Under the pieces are notes generated by a model that saw only the letters and a list, made by a program, of their open reading frames with translations, had not been told where the DNA came from and ran no database searches. Source: Tychonema sp. LEGE 06208 (GTDB lineage Bacteria > Cyanobacteriota > Cyanobacteriia > Cyanobacteriales > Microcoleaceae). From it: a DNA stretch of 64,000 nucleotides. Position numbers and translations under genes: made by a program. Within the stretch, counting starts at the first letter, position 1, and every line of letters starts with the position of its first letter. Shown here piece by piece: positions 1-9,377 of this stretch. Location: contig NZ_JADEWT010000006.1 of the NCBI RefSeq assembly GCF_015207505.1, positions 1-64,000 of the forward strand, in the 5' to 3' direction.

Positions 1-131
1 GGAGAGTGGGAGATGGGGAGATGGGGAGAGTGGGAGAGGGAAAAATCTTCCCTCGAACCTCTTTCTTCTTCCCTCGAACCTCTGACTAATGACCAATGAC
101 TAATGACTAATGACTAATGACTTCAAAATGA
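1..131. repeat. Low-complexity and heptamer repeats
   Basis: The left edge holds GGGAGAG/GGGGAGAT-type purine repeats, followed by a short array of TAATGAC/CAATGAC heptamers that runs to the end of the antiporter gene. Such short tandemly repeated repeats recur in almost every intergenic region here. No gene is visible. Confidence 0.8.
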
Positions 132-2447
132 CTAATCGCTAAACAGCTTTTCGCTGACTTGAGCCGTGACAAAAGGCAGCTTTAAGGCAGGTTGCGGAAC
201 CGGGGGCGAGGCCGTCCGCTGCATCAAGCCGAGCTCGTAGAAGCCGCCGCACAGCAGCAAACGATCGCCCTCTAGCAAACTGCTAGTTCCATCCGGCCAG
301 CGAGTAAATTTCCCTTCCCGGCGGATCGCCCGCACTTGCACGCCGTACTGGGCGAGTACATCTACCTCTGACAGTTTTTTGCCAGCCCAAGGGCTTTTTG
401 GTGGCAGCCTCAGCCACTGACAAGAACTGTCGCCATGCGGCACAGAAACTTCCCCCTTCGCCAGCAATTCAAAACTGATGAGTTCTTCCGGTTCTCCCAC
501 GACAAAAACTCGATCGCCCAACTGCAAAGCTGTCTTTCCGTTGGGATAATCAATTTCCTCGCCATCTTTGCGGACGATCGCCATCACGCTGACCCCTGTC
601 AACTGCCGCAAATTAGTTTCTTCCAGAGTCATGCCGGCGATCGGAGAGCCCTGTGGCAAGTTGTACCACTCGCTGTTCATATCTCGAACCGCCACCTTCA
701 AATCCCGCGAAATCGCCAAAGGTTCGCGCGCCGGCCGCAATTCCAGATAGCGGCTGCTGCGAATTTGCTGGACTTCCCGCCCGATCGCCATTGGCGAGAC
801 ACCTATGCCGCCGAGCAAGTGGGCCGACAGTTCTAAACTAGCCTCAAACTCTGGCTGCACAACTTCCCACGCACCTAGTTGATAAAGCAGTTCGATGTCT
901 TTATCTTGGTTGGCCTGCACGACAATATCCAAATCGGGAACTAATTCTAAAGCCCGCTTCAGACACAAGCGAGTGCTCATGGGATCGGGAAGGGCGATCG
1001 CCATTGAAGCAGCCCGTTCGATCCCGGCAGATTCCAAAACGTGCAAGCTAGCAGCATTCCCGTAAATGTAGGGAATTCCTAGCACTCTGCAATCTTGAAT
1101 TCTCCTTTCTGACTCATCGATCACCACAATTGAACAGTTGCGGCCCTGCAGTATTTTGACTAAATTTTTGCCAACTCGCCCGTAGCCACAAATCACAACA
1201 TGATTTTGTTCCGGCAAATTTTCCGCGATTTCCACAGGTTGAGATGTTTCGTCAAAATATCGCTGCAAAGGCCCGAAATTTTCCGCCCAATTCAATAATT
1301 GCGGCACACTTCTCAATACAAACGGAGTCAGCACCAAGGTGACTGCTGTCGTTCCTAAAATTAATAGATAAACTTCTCGCGAAACCAGTCCCATCATTTG
1401 ACCGGAACTAGCGAGTACAAAGGAAAATTCTCCGATTTGAGCTAAGCCCAAACCTACGATCAATGCTGTTTTTAACGGATAACCAAATAGTCGGACGAGG
1501 GGCGTGATTATCAAAAATTTGCCAACAAATACTAGAAATACCAGTCCCAGAATTAATTCTAGATGGCTCCAGAGAAACATCGGGTCGATTAACATACCGA
1601 TGGTGACAAAAAATAAGGATGCAAAAATATCTCGCAAAGGCTCAACGTAAGTTAGAGTCTGGTCGGCATATTCCACCTCAGAAATCATTAAGCCCGCCAC
1701 AAATGCGCCCATCTCGATCGAGAAACCCAAATATTCTGTCAGCAGCGCAATACCTAAAGCCAGAACCACAACTCCCAGCAAAAACAGTTCGCGGCTTTCT
1801 GTTTTCGCGAGATAGCGCAGCAATTGCGGGACAATCCAAATGCCTGCAACTACAGCACCAGCAGCAAATAAGCCGATCCGCAGCAGAGCCCAAGCTACCG
1901 TCATGCCGATCGCCTCTGCAGGCTCGTTGAGAGCCGGCAAAACTGCTAACATCAGCCCCAATGCTAAGTCTTGAACTACTAATATTCCCAGCATGACTTG
2001 GCCGTGGGAAGTACCGCTTTCGTTGCGTTCCATCAAGCACTTGAGTACAACTGCTGTAGAGGAAAGCGACAAAATCGACCCTAAAAACACGCCTTGAGCG
2101 GGCGATTCTACCCAGCCCACGCCCAAGGAAATTGCAGTTGTAAAGGCGATCGTCAGCACAATTTGCAAGCCCCCCCCGCCCAGACTAATTGCTTTAACTT
2201 TCTGGAGTTCGGCGAAGGAAAACTCTACTCCCAAAGCAAACAACAGAAAGGCAACACCGAATTCAGCGAGGGTGTCTACCTGAATTAATTCTTTAATCAG
2301 CCCCAAACCTGCAGGCCCAATTACGATCCCTCCTAGGAGGTATCCGAGGATTACTGGCTGTCGCAACAGCGATGCAAAGAGTCCTCCTGCTGCGGCAGCA
2401 GCGAGAACTATAACTAAGTCAACGATCAGTCGGAAGTCTTCTTGCAC
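132..2447 (-). CDS. KefB-type monovalent cation:proton antiporter with RCK domains (CPA2)
   Basis: Predicted K+(or Na+)/H+ antiporter of the CPA2 family in the inner membrane. Residues ~1-395 form the Na+/H+-exchanger membrane domain with about a dozen hydrophobic segments. Residues ~412-530 form a TrkA_N/RCK_N Rossmann domain with the nucleotide-binding stretch HVVICGYGRVGKNL. Two TrkA_C-like modules follow (~590-660 and ~685-750), each with the typical 'GDR(V/L)' turn. A length of 771 aa is normal for KefB proteins with a duplicated C-terminal RCK_C. RCK domains usually let NAD(H) or c-di-nucleotides gate transport; the ligand here is unknown. The gene is divergent from the acyltransferase, with a 118-bp AT-rich promoter gap. 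Confidence 0.9.
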   Translation of the reverse strand: MQEDFRLIVDLVIVLAAAAAGGLFASLLRQPVILGYLLGGIVIGPAGLGLIKELIQVDTLAEFGVAFLLFALGVEFSFAELQKVKAISLGGGGLQIVLTIAFTTAISLGVGWVESPAQGVFLGSILSLSSTAVVLKCLMERNESGTSHGQVMLGILVVQDLALGLMLAVLPALNEPAEAIGMTVAWALLRIGLFAAGAVVAGIWIVPQLLRYLAKTESRELFLLGVVVLALGIALLTEYLGFSIEMGAFVAGLMISEVEYADQTLTYVEPLRDIFASLFFVTIGMLIDPMFLWSHLELILGLVFLVFVGKFLIITPLVRLFGYPLKTALIVGLGLAQIGEFSFVLASSGQMMGLVSREVYLLILGTTAVTLVLTPFVLRSVPQLLNWAENFGPLQRYFDETSQPVEIAENLPEQNHVVICGYGRVGKNLVKILQGRNCSIVVIDESERRIQDCRVLGIPYIYGNAASLHVLESAGIERAASMAIALPDPMSTRLCLKRALELVPDLDIVVQANQDKDIELLYQLGAWEVVQPEFEASLELSAHLLGGIGVSPMAIGREVQQIRSSRYLELRPAREPLAISRDLKVAVRDMNSEWYNLPQGSPIAGMTLEETNLRQLTGVSVMAIVRKDGEEIDYPNGKTALQLGDRVFVVGEPEELISFELLAKGEVSVPHGDSSCQWLRLPPKSPWAGKKLSEVDVLAQYGVQVRAIRREGKFTRWPDGTSSLLEGDRLLLCGGFYELGLMQRTASPPVPQPALKLPFVTAQVSEKLFSD

Positions 2448-2565
2448 AATTTTATGAAAAAATTATAAAGTTATATTATAGTATCTAATGTGTTGACTAT
2501 GTTTAGTGGTTGGACTATAGTTGAGGAACCAGCACGACGGCTACCCTTAACTAAGGTATTTTCTA

Positions 2566-3660
2566 ATGACACAGAGTTCAACTCCTCACAAAAAGCTTAA
2601 GCTCTTGCAAGTTTATCGAGGCATTGCGGCTTTATTGGTGGTCATGGTTCACATTTACTTTACGAGCGCGGAAACCTTAAATCAAATTACTTTTTTACAT
2701 TTATTTAAGACTGGGTGGAGCGGTGTAGATTACTTTTTTGTATTGAGCGGTTTTATCATGGTATACGTTCACGGCTCGGCGATAGGTAAAAAAGACCAGT
2801 TAAAATCTTTTTTAGTCAAGCGCGCCGTGCGAATTTATCCGATATACTGGATAATTACTCTGACTGTTTGGTGTTTATTTCTAGTAATTCCAGGTTTTGC
2901 TAACAATCAAGATTTAAGTGTGGGAAAGGTAATTGCGTCGCTGCTCTTGATTCCTCAAAAAGACAAGCCCATTCTGCAGGTAGGTTGGACTTTAATTTAC
3001 GAAATATATTTTTATTTATTGTTCAGCATAGCTATCTGGCTGAAGCCTAAACATTCTGTGCCTATTCTTTCGGGTTGGCTATTGGTAACGTTTTTAGTTT
3101 TTCGTAAGATTATAAAATTACCCCAGGATTCTTTTTTGCTGGAAACAGTATTTGGAGAGATGAATCTAGAATTTGTTTTGGGCTGCTTGGCTGCGTATAT
3201 TGTGATTAAATATAACAATAGTATCGGTAAATACAGGTGGATATTGTTTGGGATAGGAAATTTAGGATATGTTATTGTAGGAGTGCTCGCCGCATGGGGA
3301 AACATATGGTTCTCGCGCATCCTTAGTTTTGGAATGCTAGCAACTCTGTTAATCATTGCTATCACCTTGATAGACCTCAAGGATTCCCCGAAAATTCCTG
3401 ATCTTTTAATTTTCTTGGGAGATGCCTCATACTCGATATTTTTGACCCACTTCCCAGTGATTTCAGCAATTACAAAAATAGTGCAAAAGGCAAATTTAGG
3501 AAAATATTTCGACGGTTTCTTTGCTCCCGCTCTAGTGGCAGTGTTCGCCGTAGTTTTCGGTTGCATATTCTACTCTCTGATAGAAAAACCATTGACAGTT
3601 TTTCTGCGGAAAAATTTTGTAGAAAAAATGTTTATTCCTAAAGCAGAAGGCAGAATCTAA
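2566..3660 (+). CDS. Acyltransferase family 3 membrane protein
   Basis: A 364-residue integral membrane protein of the acyltransferase-3 (OafA/NodX-like) family, which O-acylates cell-surface sugars or peptides. About ten hydrophobic segments run from residue ~15 to ~350. The N-terminal segment contains the family's 'RGIAALLVVMVHIYF' block with the conserved Arg and His, and 'GVDYFFVLSGFIM' (~55-67) matches the next signature block. 'FLVKRAVRIYPIYW' is the R-x-x-R-x-x-P-x-Y-W-like motif. The substrate cannot be read from the sequence. The ATG at 2566 has no strong Shine-Dalgarno sequence, but no better start lies nearby. The gene is AT-richer than its neighbours, as is common for surface-polysaccharide genes and possibly a sign of transfer. 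Confidence 0.88.
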   Translation: MTQSSTPHKKLKLLQVYRGIAALLVVMVHIYFTSAETLNQITFLHLFKTGWSGVDYFFVLSGFIMVYVHGSAIGKKDQLKSFLVKRAVRIYPIYWIITLTVWCLFLVIPGFANNQDLSVGKVIASLLLIPQKDKPILQVGWTLIYEIYFYLLFSIAIWLKPKHSVPILSGWLLVTFLVFRKIIKLPQDSFLLETVFGEMNLEFVLGCLAAYIVIKYNNSIGKYRWILFGIGNLGYVIVGVLAAWGNIWFSRILSFGMLATLLIIAITLIDLKDSPKIPDLLIFLGDASYSIFLTHFPVISAITKIVQKANLGKYFDGFFAPALVAVFAVVFGCIFYSLIEKPLTVFLRKNFVEKMFIPKAEGRI

Positions 3661-3866
3661 AAAAGCCGAAGGTTTGCCGGCGTTAGAAGCTAAAAATCCC
3701 GATACTTTCGGCTGTGGAATGAATCTACTTCTAACTGGTTATTGTTACTTTCGGACAGAGAGAGCCTAAACTGTGATTTTAGTCATCAAAAACTCACTGA
3801 GTCTAGATATTTGAGATGTATAGTCAACAGAAATATCTGCTTGACAACCCTTAAGGAAAGCTAACT

Positions 3867-4808
3867 ATGATAATGACTGTGAATCGACGCAAGTGCGGGC
3901 AAAGTGCAAAAATAATTGCGGCTGCTATTTTCCGGTGGCGAGGGTTCAAGGCAAACCAGCTAACGGTGAGTTTGAGTGGGGGAATTGTTGCCAGCATTTT
4001 CAGTCTGGTATCGCCCGTGCAAGCTTTGCAGGTAGTTGTCACTCCACAAAATCCCGAACTGGGAGATACGCTGTCAGTAATTATTCAGGTTGACGGTAAC
4101 GGCGGGGAAACTCCAACAGTTTCTTTACAGCAGAAAAACTACCCCGCGTTTCCAATGGGCAACGGCCGCTTTCGGGCCCTGTTACCGACGACACCGGTAG
4201 AGAAACCCGGTGCCCGCGTTTTAGAAGTCGCAGGTGACGGACAGATACAGAAGTTGAACGTGCAAGTGCGCGATCGAAATTTTCCCACTCAGTCCATCTG
4301 GCTACCTCCGGGTAAAGACTCCGAAGGTACAGATGCCGAGTTCGATCCCGTAGACGCATTTAAAGCACTGGTGACACCCGAAAAGTTTTGGAACGGCAAA
4401 TTATTGCGCCCTAACTCTGGAGAAGTTACCACTATTTATGGCGTGCAGCGATACTATAATGGAGTATTTGCTAAAGACTACTACCACCGCGGCGTGGATT
4501 ACGGCGGTGCTTACGGTTCCCCTATAATCGCACCCGCAGCAGGTCGGGTGTCTCTGGTGGGACGCGAATCCCAAGGGTTTAAAATCCACGGAAATGTCGT
4601 CGGTATCGACCACGGTCAAGGGGTAGCAAGTATTTTGATGCACCTCAGCCGAATTGATGTCAAGGAAGGCGATTTCGTCAAAGCCGGTCAAGTAATCGGT
4701 GCTTTGGGGTCAACTGGAGCTGCGACAGGCCCTCACCTGCATTGGGGGCTGTACGTGCACGGGCAGTCTGTCGATCCCGTACCTTGGCGGCTTCAGGGAA
4801 TTGAGTAG
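3867..4808 (+). CDS. M23 family (LytM-type) metallopeptidase, exported
   Basis: A 313-residue putative peptidoglycan endopeptidase. The N-terminus is basic and followed by a hydrophobic stretch ending near 'VSPVQALQ' (~residues 35-52), which looks like a signal peptide or anchor. A beta-rich region (~55-140) precedes the LytM domain (~180-310). Zinc ligands are visible: His and Asp in 'HRGVDYGGAYGSP' and the HxH of 'GPHLHWGLY'. 'GSPIIAPAAGRV' and 'ILMHLSRI' are family signatures. The catalytic set is complete, so it is probably an active hydrolase rather than a degenerate LytM factor. AAGGAAA about 9 bases upstream supports the ATG at 3867; another ATG lies two codons downstream. Confidence 0.9.
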   Translation: MIMTVNRRKCGQSAKIIAAAIFRWRGFKANQLTVSLSGGIVASIFSLVSPVQALQVVVTPQNPELGDTLSVIIQVDGNGGETPTVSLQQKNYPAFPMGNGRFRALLPTTPVEKPGARVLEVAGDGQIQKLNVQVRDRNFPTQSIWLPPGKDSEGTDAEFDPVDAFKALVTPEKFWNGKLLRPNSGEVTTIYGVQRYYNGVFAKDYYHRGVDYGGAYGSPIIAPAAGRVSLVGRESQGFKIHGNVVGIDHGQGVASILMHLSRIDVKEGDFVKAGQVIGALGSTGAATGPHLHWGLYVHGQSVDPVPWRLQGIE

Positions 4809-5015
4809 GAATTTATACGGGTTTTGACGAATAAAGCCGTCAATTATGGGGTAAGTTTGTGGCTAGGGTGTTTAGATAACTGTTATGGGTTATCAGTATT
4901 GAGTTAGGATTTGTCTAAAAATTCTCAACTCAATCCTCAAAACTCGAATCTCAAGACGCTAACAATAGCGTCTTCACAAAACTCTATTAATGATGCCGTT
5001 GAGTGGGAAGCATAT

Positions 5016-5552
5016 ATGAGTATTGAAAAAATTGTTGAACAAGCTTTGCAAGACGGCTATTTAACGCCCTCTATGGAAGCTGAGGTGGGACGGATCTGCA
5101 ACACGGCTTCGGAATTGTCGATCGAAGAGTATATGGCTCTCGATCGCCTGATGGGCTCGTTGTTAACCGGGGAAGTCGTGGTTCTGCCCCGCAAACAGTT
5201 CATCAACGTGATGGAAGAGTTGGTGCTCAGCGAGGCGATCGCCAGGGTGGCCGAGATTGAGGAGAAGACTGACCTGAGTCTGGATGTGGGAGATATTGCG
5301 GCTTATGCTTTAAATAGGCTGCCGCCTCTGTATGCTACTACGGAAGAGGGAGCTCATTTTCAAAGAGCTAGGGCTAAAGAACAACTTCACGATTTGATTT
5401 CCAAAGAAGTCAACGCAGCGATCGCCCGCAACTTGGACAGGCCAGACACCCCAAACCCCACAGCTTTGGGCAAGTCTTCTGGAAACGAAGTTCTTTCACA
5501 GCTAAGCACTTGGCTGCAAGCTAACGCCACTAATTTTGAGCAGCAGCCTTAG
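5016..5552 (+). CDS. Late competence development protein ComFB family
   Basis: A 178-residue ComFB-domain protein. The reading frame opens upstream at a TTG (4911), but the first ATG at 5016 begins the conserved part (MSIEKIVEQAL), and a GGGAAG stretch 6 bases upstream favours it. The domain has a helical core with 'NVMEELVLSEAIARV' and 'DVGDIAAYALNRLPPLYATTEEGA', typical of cyanobacterial ComFB proteins. Members of this family bind cyclic di-nucleotides in cyanobacteria and are linked to phototaxis, pili and competence. No cofactor site can be proved from sequence alone. A strong hairpin follows the stop. Confidence 0.8.
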   Translation: MSIEKIVEQALQDGYLTPSMEAEVGRICNTASELSIEEYMALDRLMGSLLTGEVVVLPRKQFINVMEELVLSEAIARVAEIEEKTDLSLDVGDIAAYALNRLPPLYATTEEGAHFQRARAKEQLHDLISKEVNAAIARNLDRPDTPNPTALGKSSGNEVLSQLSTWLQANATNFEQQP

Positions 5553-5581
5553 TACAACAAACTACTCTATCTTGCTTAAAT

Positions 5582-5613
5582 CAATCCCGCTCTCTTGAGA
5601 GAAAGCGGGATTT
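5582..5613 (+). terminator. Rho-independent terminator after comFB
   Basis: The arms AATCCCGCT and AGCGGGATTT enclose a ~12-base loop and end in a short T-run, 30 bases after the ComFB stop codon. The GC-rich stem and T-tail fit intrinsic termination. Confidence 0.65.
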
Positions 5614-5672
5614 CTAGTTCTTGAGCAACCCAGATCGATCGCGCGTCCGGTTCATTTAGCGGACACAATGTA

Positions 5673-5773
5673 ATATCAAATCCTCTCTTCATCGGAATAG
5701 TAAATTCACAGTTAACAGTTAACAGTTAACAGTTAACCGTTAACATCACCAGGAGTGCGACTGGAATTGATAT
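5673..5773. repeat. Composite inverted-repeat element with heptamer core, copy A
   Basis: The left end reads ATATCAAATCC then TCTCTTCATCGGAATAG. The middle is an array of (CAGTTAA) heptamers. The right end is GGAGTGCGACTGGAATTGATAT. The outer 11 bases form imperfect terminal inverted repeats (ATATCAA-TCC / GGAATTGATAT). The same left and right modules recur at 19210-19353 and 55502-55639 with different heptamer arrays between them. Confidence 0.75.
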
Positions 5774-5792
5774 GACTTGTTTTTTCCAACGA

Positions 5793-6506
5793 TTAATTGT
5801 TGCTGTCAGAAGAGTCTGCCGTGGGGCTGACGGTAACTTTTGCCTCTCGCTTTTCCCGTTTTTTCCGTTCCGCTTGGATGACATCTTGAAGCACTATTCG
5901 CGCTTGGGCCATTTTTTCCAAATTGCTGCGGTACAAATCTAAATCTTTGCTAACTTTTTCTTCAGGGAGGTGCAAGGCCGCACTGATTTTGGCGATCGCG
6001 CCGTTTCGCGTTTCTTGGTCTTTTACCATTTCGGGGTCGGCTTTTTCTAACAACGAAAACAAGCCGATCGCGAACAAGCGACTGTACTTAAATTGAGGGT
6101 TGCTGGCGATCGCCCCTAAAGATGCTTGCAAATCTCCTGTATCTTCAAAGCTGGTGGAGCGATCGAGCCACGAGAGCAAATCTGACCCAGAAAGTCTGCC
6201 CGCCATGCTTTCCAAGCGCTGAGCGTCTTGTTTGTAGCGTTCGGGATCGTCTTCTAGGGACTTACACAAAGCGTTAAAAATCGAAAGTCTGTCTGCTTCA
6301 GGGACGTACCCGAGCATGAATCGATCGAAAGCTGTCACCACGCCCAAAGCATAAATCGGGTCGTATTGAAAATCGGCATTCGCCGAAAGCAAGTGCATTT
6401 CTACCATCAACTCTTCCACCACCCGACGGTAAATTGAGTTGATCGGTCGAGTGTGAATCGTATAGAAACTTCGCTTAGTATCTGAAACTGTACGGTTATT
6501 GTTCAC
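5793..6506 (-). CDS. thf1: Thf1/Psb29, photosystem II biogenesis protein (Psp29)
   Basis: A 237-residue Thylakoid-formation 1 / Psb29 protein. The whole body matches the family: the N-terminal '[35 protein letters not shown]', the central '[20 protein letters not shown]', '[16 protein letters not shown]' and a C-terminal charged helix '[14 protein letters not shown]' suggesting coiled coil. In cyanobacteria Thf1 associates with FtsH proteases and is needed for PSII repair and for stability under high light or nitrogen stress. It is soluble or peripheral at the thylakoid, with no signal peptide. The gene stands alone on the minus strand, and its downstream side is occupied by repeat element A. 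Confidence 0.95.
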   Translation of the reverse strand: MNNNRTVSDTKRSFYTIHTRPINSIYRRVVEELMVEMHLLSANADFQYDPIYALGVVTAFDRFMLGYVPEADRLSIFNALCKSLEDDPERYKQDAQRLESMAGRLSGSDLLSWLDRSTSFEDTGDLQASLGAIASNPQFKYSRLFAIGLFSLLEKADPEMVKDQETRNGAIAKISAALHLPEEKVSKDLDLYRSNLEKMAQARIVLQDVIQAERKKREKREAKVTVSPTADSSDSNN

Positions 6507-6837
6507 CTGATGTCTTATAGATAAATAATTTTGCAGCAGCGCGCGCCGCGTGAGTAAAGTCGTGAAAGTCTATGGGCTTTGCTGACAAAAATTGCCAGTT
6601 TTTTTTATTTGTACCAGCCCTCAAGCGAGGCAAAATTTTATCTAAAAGATTTTGCGCGCGATCGGCAGCCACAAATAAACTGTCGCACTACCAGGGCAAA
6701 ACCCAAGTATCTTTACAATCATAGCTCTTCTGGGATCGCTCACCAATCTAATCTTCTGACTTGCCCGCCCAGAACTGGCAACCCATATCACAATAAATGC
6801 TGAATGTCAAGTCTAAATACTGAAAAATCCAACAAAT
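6507..6837. other. Intergenic region without recognised gene
   Basis: This 330-bp gap between divergent thf1 and the lyase gene must carry both promoters. I see no conserved ORF, RNA or repeat in it, only scattered AT-rich tracts. Confidence 0.5.
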
Positions 6838-7488
6838 ATGACAATTTCTCCTGAATTAATAGCTTTAGCCCAGTACATGGCGGGCGAATTTGACAACCGG
6901 GAACAAGCGCTAGCAGACCCGGCTTGGTACGTCCACCTTCGTTTGTGGCAAAGACCCCTGCCTGCGGATATATTTTCCGAGCCTGGGATTGCCCTGTTTG
7001 CCGAACAAGCCAACATTCTGGAACTAGACAAGCCCTACCGCCCCCGCATCGTGCAACTGAGGCACGCAAAGACAGCGCCGGGACTTATAGAAGCTCAGTA
7101 TTATATGTTCAAGGATATTGCAGCCGTCAAAGGAGCAGGTAGCAACCCCGACTTGTTAGCAAAACTAACCAGGGAGGAAATCGAATTCCTCCCTGGCTGC
7201 ACCCTCTCCGTGGCGGTGCAAAATTTAGCCTCAAACCGCTATCGTTTTCGGGCATCTCTGCCGGAGGGAACTCACTGCGGCTTTGCCTACGGCGGGCAAA
7301 ATTACCAAGTAGACTTGGGATTTGAAGCAGCAGGGGAGGAATTTCTCAGCTACGACAAAGGAATAAGCCCCACGACAGGCAAGGCTATCTGGGGAGCTTT
7401 AATGGGCCCTTTGAGATTTGTCAAGCGCCAAGATTTTGCTTCTGAGATACTGGCCAATAGGTTTGGGAGCAAATCAGACGGCGGTTGA
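6838..7488 (+). CDS. CpcT/CpeT-type phycobiliprotein chromophore lyase
   Basis: A 216-residue chromophore lyase of the CpcT/CpeT (T-type) family. These proteins attach phycocyanobilin or phycoerythrobilin to a cysteine of the phycobiliprotein beta subunit (beta-Cys153/155). Diagnostic blocks are 'LAQYMAGEFDNREQALADPAWYVHLRLWQRPLP' near the N-terminus, 'QYYMFKD' mid-protein, 'LPGCTLSV' and 'SYDKGISPTTGKAIWGALMGPLRFVKR' at the C-terminus. Length fits the family (~200 aa). There are no phycobilisome structural genes nearby, so CpcT versus CpeT cannot be settled here; the sequence looks closer to CpcT. An inverted repeat overlaps its stop codon. Confidence 0.88.
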   Translation: MTISPELIALAQYMAGEFDNREQALADPAWYVHLRLWQRPLPADIFSEPGIALFAEQANILELDKPYRPRIVQLRHAKTAPGLIEAQYYMFKDIAAVKGAGSNPDLLAKLTREEIEFLPGCTLSVAVQNLASNRYRFRASLPEGTHCGFAYGGQNYQVDLGFEAAGEEFLSYDKGISPTTGKAIWGALMGPLRFVKRQDFASEILANRFGSKSDGG

Positions 7489-7671
7489 AACCGCGTCTAG
7501 ACAAATAAAATCAGCCTCCGTGGACTAAAGAAGAACAGCGCGTAATTTTCACCGTCTTTGTCTTTAACCTGCACGGCTGCAGGTTTTGTTTGACTTTCTG
7601 GCGATTGCAATCGCGCGGTCTTCTTCTGCGGAGACAAGTTTTGTTTGACAAGAAGCGGTTTCAACCGCCGG
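7477..7671. repeat. ~195-bp element with GCGGTTTCAACCGC terminal inverted repeats
   Basis: CGGCGGTTGAAACCGC (7479-7494) and its exact reverse complement GCGGTTTCAACCGCCG (7655-7670) bound a stretch with no credible gene; the first arm overlaps the lyase stop codon. The same motif forms a perfect hairpin at 33309-33344. It looks like a small non-autonomous repeat. Confidence 0.55.
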
Positions 7672-7734
7672 ATTTTCTGGGCGAGTCTCAAGCTTAAATT
7701 GTCCTTACGCCGCAACCGATATCGGCGGGATCGC

Positions 7735-8112
7735 TCAACTGGCGCGCGGCACCCCCTCTAAAGCTTCTTCTTCCGTTTCAAAGATTTCAAACACAGAATC
7801 CATCATGGTGACTTCAAACACCAGTTTGGCTTCTGGATGAACATTGCAAATGCGGAAACTTCCCTTAACTTTATCCGCATCGCGCATACCGGCTACCAAT
7901 GAGGTCAGGCCAGAACTATCGATAAAGTTTACCTGACCAAGATTCACGACGACATGGCGGCTGAGTTTGGAAATACACTCTTGCAACTTGAGGCGGAATT
8001 GCCAAGCTGTCGTGATGTCCAACCGTCCTGTCGGTGCTAAGACGATAACTGTTGTACCGTCAGATAGCGTGTGGGTTTTTTGATCAATATGAATCACTGA
8101 CCCTTCCCTCAA
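7735..8112 (-). CDS. STAS-domain anti-sigma factor antagonist
   Basis: A 125-residue single-domain STAS protein of the SpoIIAA/RsbV type. The signature 'VVNLGQVNFIDSSGLTSLVAGM' (~55-76) contains the D-S-S-G motif whose serine is the usual site of phosphorylation by an anti-sigma kinase. The C-terminus ('VFEVTMMDSVFEIFETEEEAL') is the usual last helix. Such proteins act by partner switching in sigma-factor or general signalling control. No kinase or sigma factor is adjacent, so the partner is unknown. The gene ends 46 bases before hemF on the same strand (hemF upstream), so read-through from hemF is possible. Confidence 0.85.
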   Translation of the reverse strand: MREGSVIHIDQKTHTLSDGTTVIVLAPTGRLDITTAWQFRLKLQECISKLSRHVVVNLGQVNFIDSSGLTSLVAGMRDADKVKGSFRICNVHPEAKLVFEVTMMDSVFEIFETEEEALEGVPRAS

Positions 8113-8157
8113 ATTTATTACTATTTATCGCGGTGGTTACTTTCCCAGTAGTTTAAC

Positions 8158-9201
8158 TCAGGTCGGTGACTGCTGAGGCATCCAATTCGCCCAATCTTGC
8201 GGTTTTAAGAACTTCGAGTAGAGTTCGGCTTCTGGAGAGTTGGGTTCTGGCTCGAAACAATACTCCCAGCGTACCAAAGGTGGCAGGGACATGAGAATCG
8301 ATTCGGTGCGTCCGTTGGTCTGCAAGCCAAAGGTTGTGCCTCGATCGTACACCAAGTTAAATTCAACGTAGCGGCCGCGGCGGTAAAGTTGGAAATCGCG
8401 CTCGCGCTCGCCGTATTCTTTCGATCGGTGCTTTTCTATAATTGGGGTGTAAGCCGGCAAAAATGCGCGACCGCAGTCCTGTACGAAGGCGAACAGCGAC
8501 TCCCAGCTTCTGGGTTCTGGGTTTCCGGCATTCTTGCTGTATTCAGCAGCTTTTCCTTTGACATTCTGGTCGCGGTAAAGCGGGCCTTGACCGTTTTGGT
8601 AGTCAAAAAACAGGCCGCCTACACCGCGAGTTTCTTGGCGGTGCGGCAGGTAGAAATATTCGTCGCACCAGAGTTTAAATGTCTGGTAATAGTCCGAGTG
8701 GTGTTTGTCGCAAGCTGCTTTCAGAGTTTTGTGAAAATGAGCTGCATCCTCAGCCAACGGGTAATAAGGAGTCAAATCGACACCGCCACCAAACCACCAA
8801 ATCGGCCCAGCCTCAAAATAGCGGTAATTGAGGTGAACCGTAGGCAAGTAAGGATTGCGGGGGTGCAGCACCATCGAAGTCCCAGTCGCGTAAAAATCGT
8901 GACCTGCCGCTTCTGGGTGCTTCGCAAGAATCAAAGCCGGCAAACTTTCGCCCCAAACTTCGGAAAAATTAACTCCGCCTTGTTCAAAAACATTGCCTTC
9001 GCGCATCACGCGAGAACGTCCGCCCCCGCCTTCGGAGCGTTCCCAAGAGTCTTCCTTAAATTTGCTGCCACCGTCGAGCTGTTCGAGGGCTTGACAAATT
9101 TCATCTTGTAGGGTTTTCATAAATTGGCTGACTCTAACTCTAGAGTCAGCGGGCGGCAAAAACACAGAAGAGTTGGTTTTAAGTGTGGTAGAAACTGTCA
9201 T
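8158..9201 (-). CDS. hemF: Oxygen-dependent coproporphyrinogen III oxidase
   Basis: A 347-residue HemF. It converts coproporphyrinogen III to protoporphyrinogen IX using O2, feeding haem and chlorophyll synthesis in the cytosol. Family signatures are unmistakable: '[27 protein letters not shown]', '[18 protein letters not shown]', '[14 protein letters not shown]', '[22 protein letters not shown]' and '[22 protein letters not shown]'. Length matches cyanobacterial HemF (~340 aa). The ATG at 9201 gives the usual short cyanobacterial N-terminus. It is divergent from mrp with a 176-bp promoter gap and followed by the STAS gene. Confidence 0.97.
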   Translation of the reverse strand: MTVSTTLKTNSSVFLPPADSRVRVSQFMKTLQDEICQALEQLDGGSKFKEDSWERSEGGGGRSRVMREGNVFEQGGVNFSEVWGESLPALILAKHPEAAGHDFYATGTSMVLHPRNPYLPTVHLNYRYFEAGPIWWFGGGVDLTPYYPLAEDAAHFHKTLKAACDKHHSDYYQTFKLWCDEYFYLPHRQETRGVGGLFFDYQNGQGPLYRDQNVKGKAAEYSKNAGNPEPRSWESLFAFVQDCGRAFLPAYTPIIEKHRSKEYGERERDFQLYRRGRYVEFNLVYDRGTTFGLQTNGRTESILMSLPPLVRWEYCFEPEPNSPEAELYSKFLKPQDWANWMPQQSPT

Positions 9202-9377
9202 AAGAATTTCTGTTGTCAGATTTGAGTCTTAGACGGGGGATGATTTCCCAATCCAGTCGGCATTGTAATTATGCCACCGCAGGTCTGCAAATGATCGTAA
9301 TGAAGATACATTAAAAAATAGCAACAAAAATATACTTTAAATTGCGATCGAAAATTCGCTAACCCAATTGCAGAGCT

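Noticed and set aside
7497-7715. Minus-strand 72-codon frame after the lyase gene
   Set aside because: It lies inside an inverted-repeat element, and its composition looks like a translated repeat.
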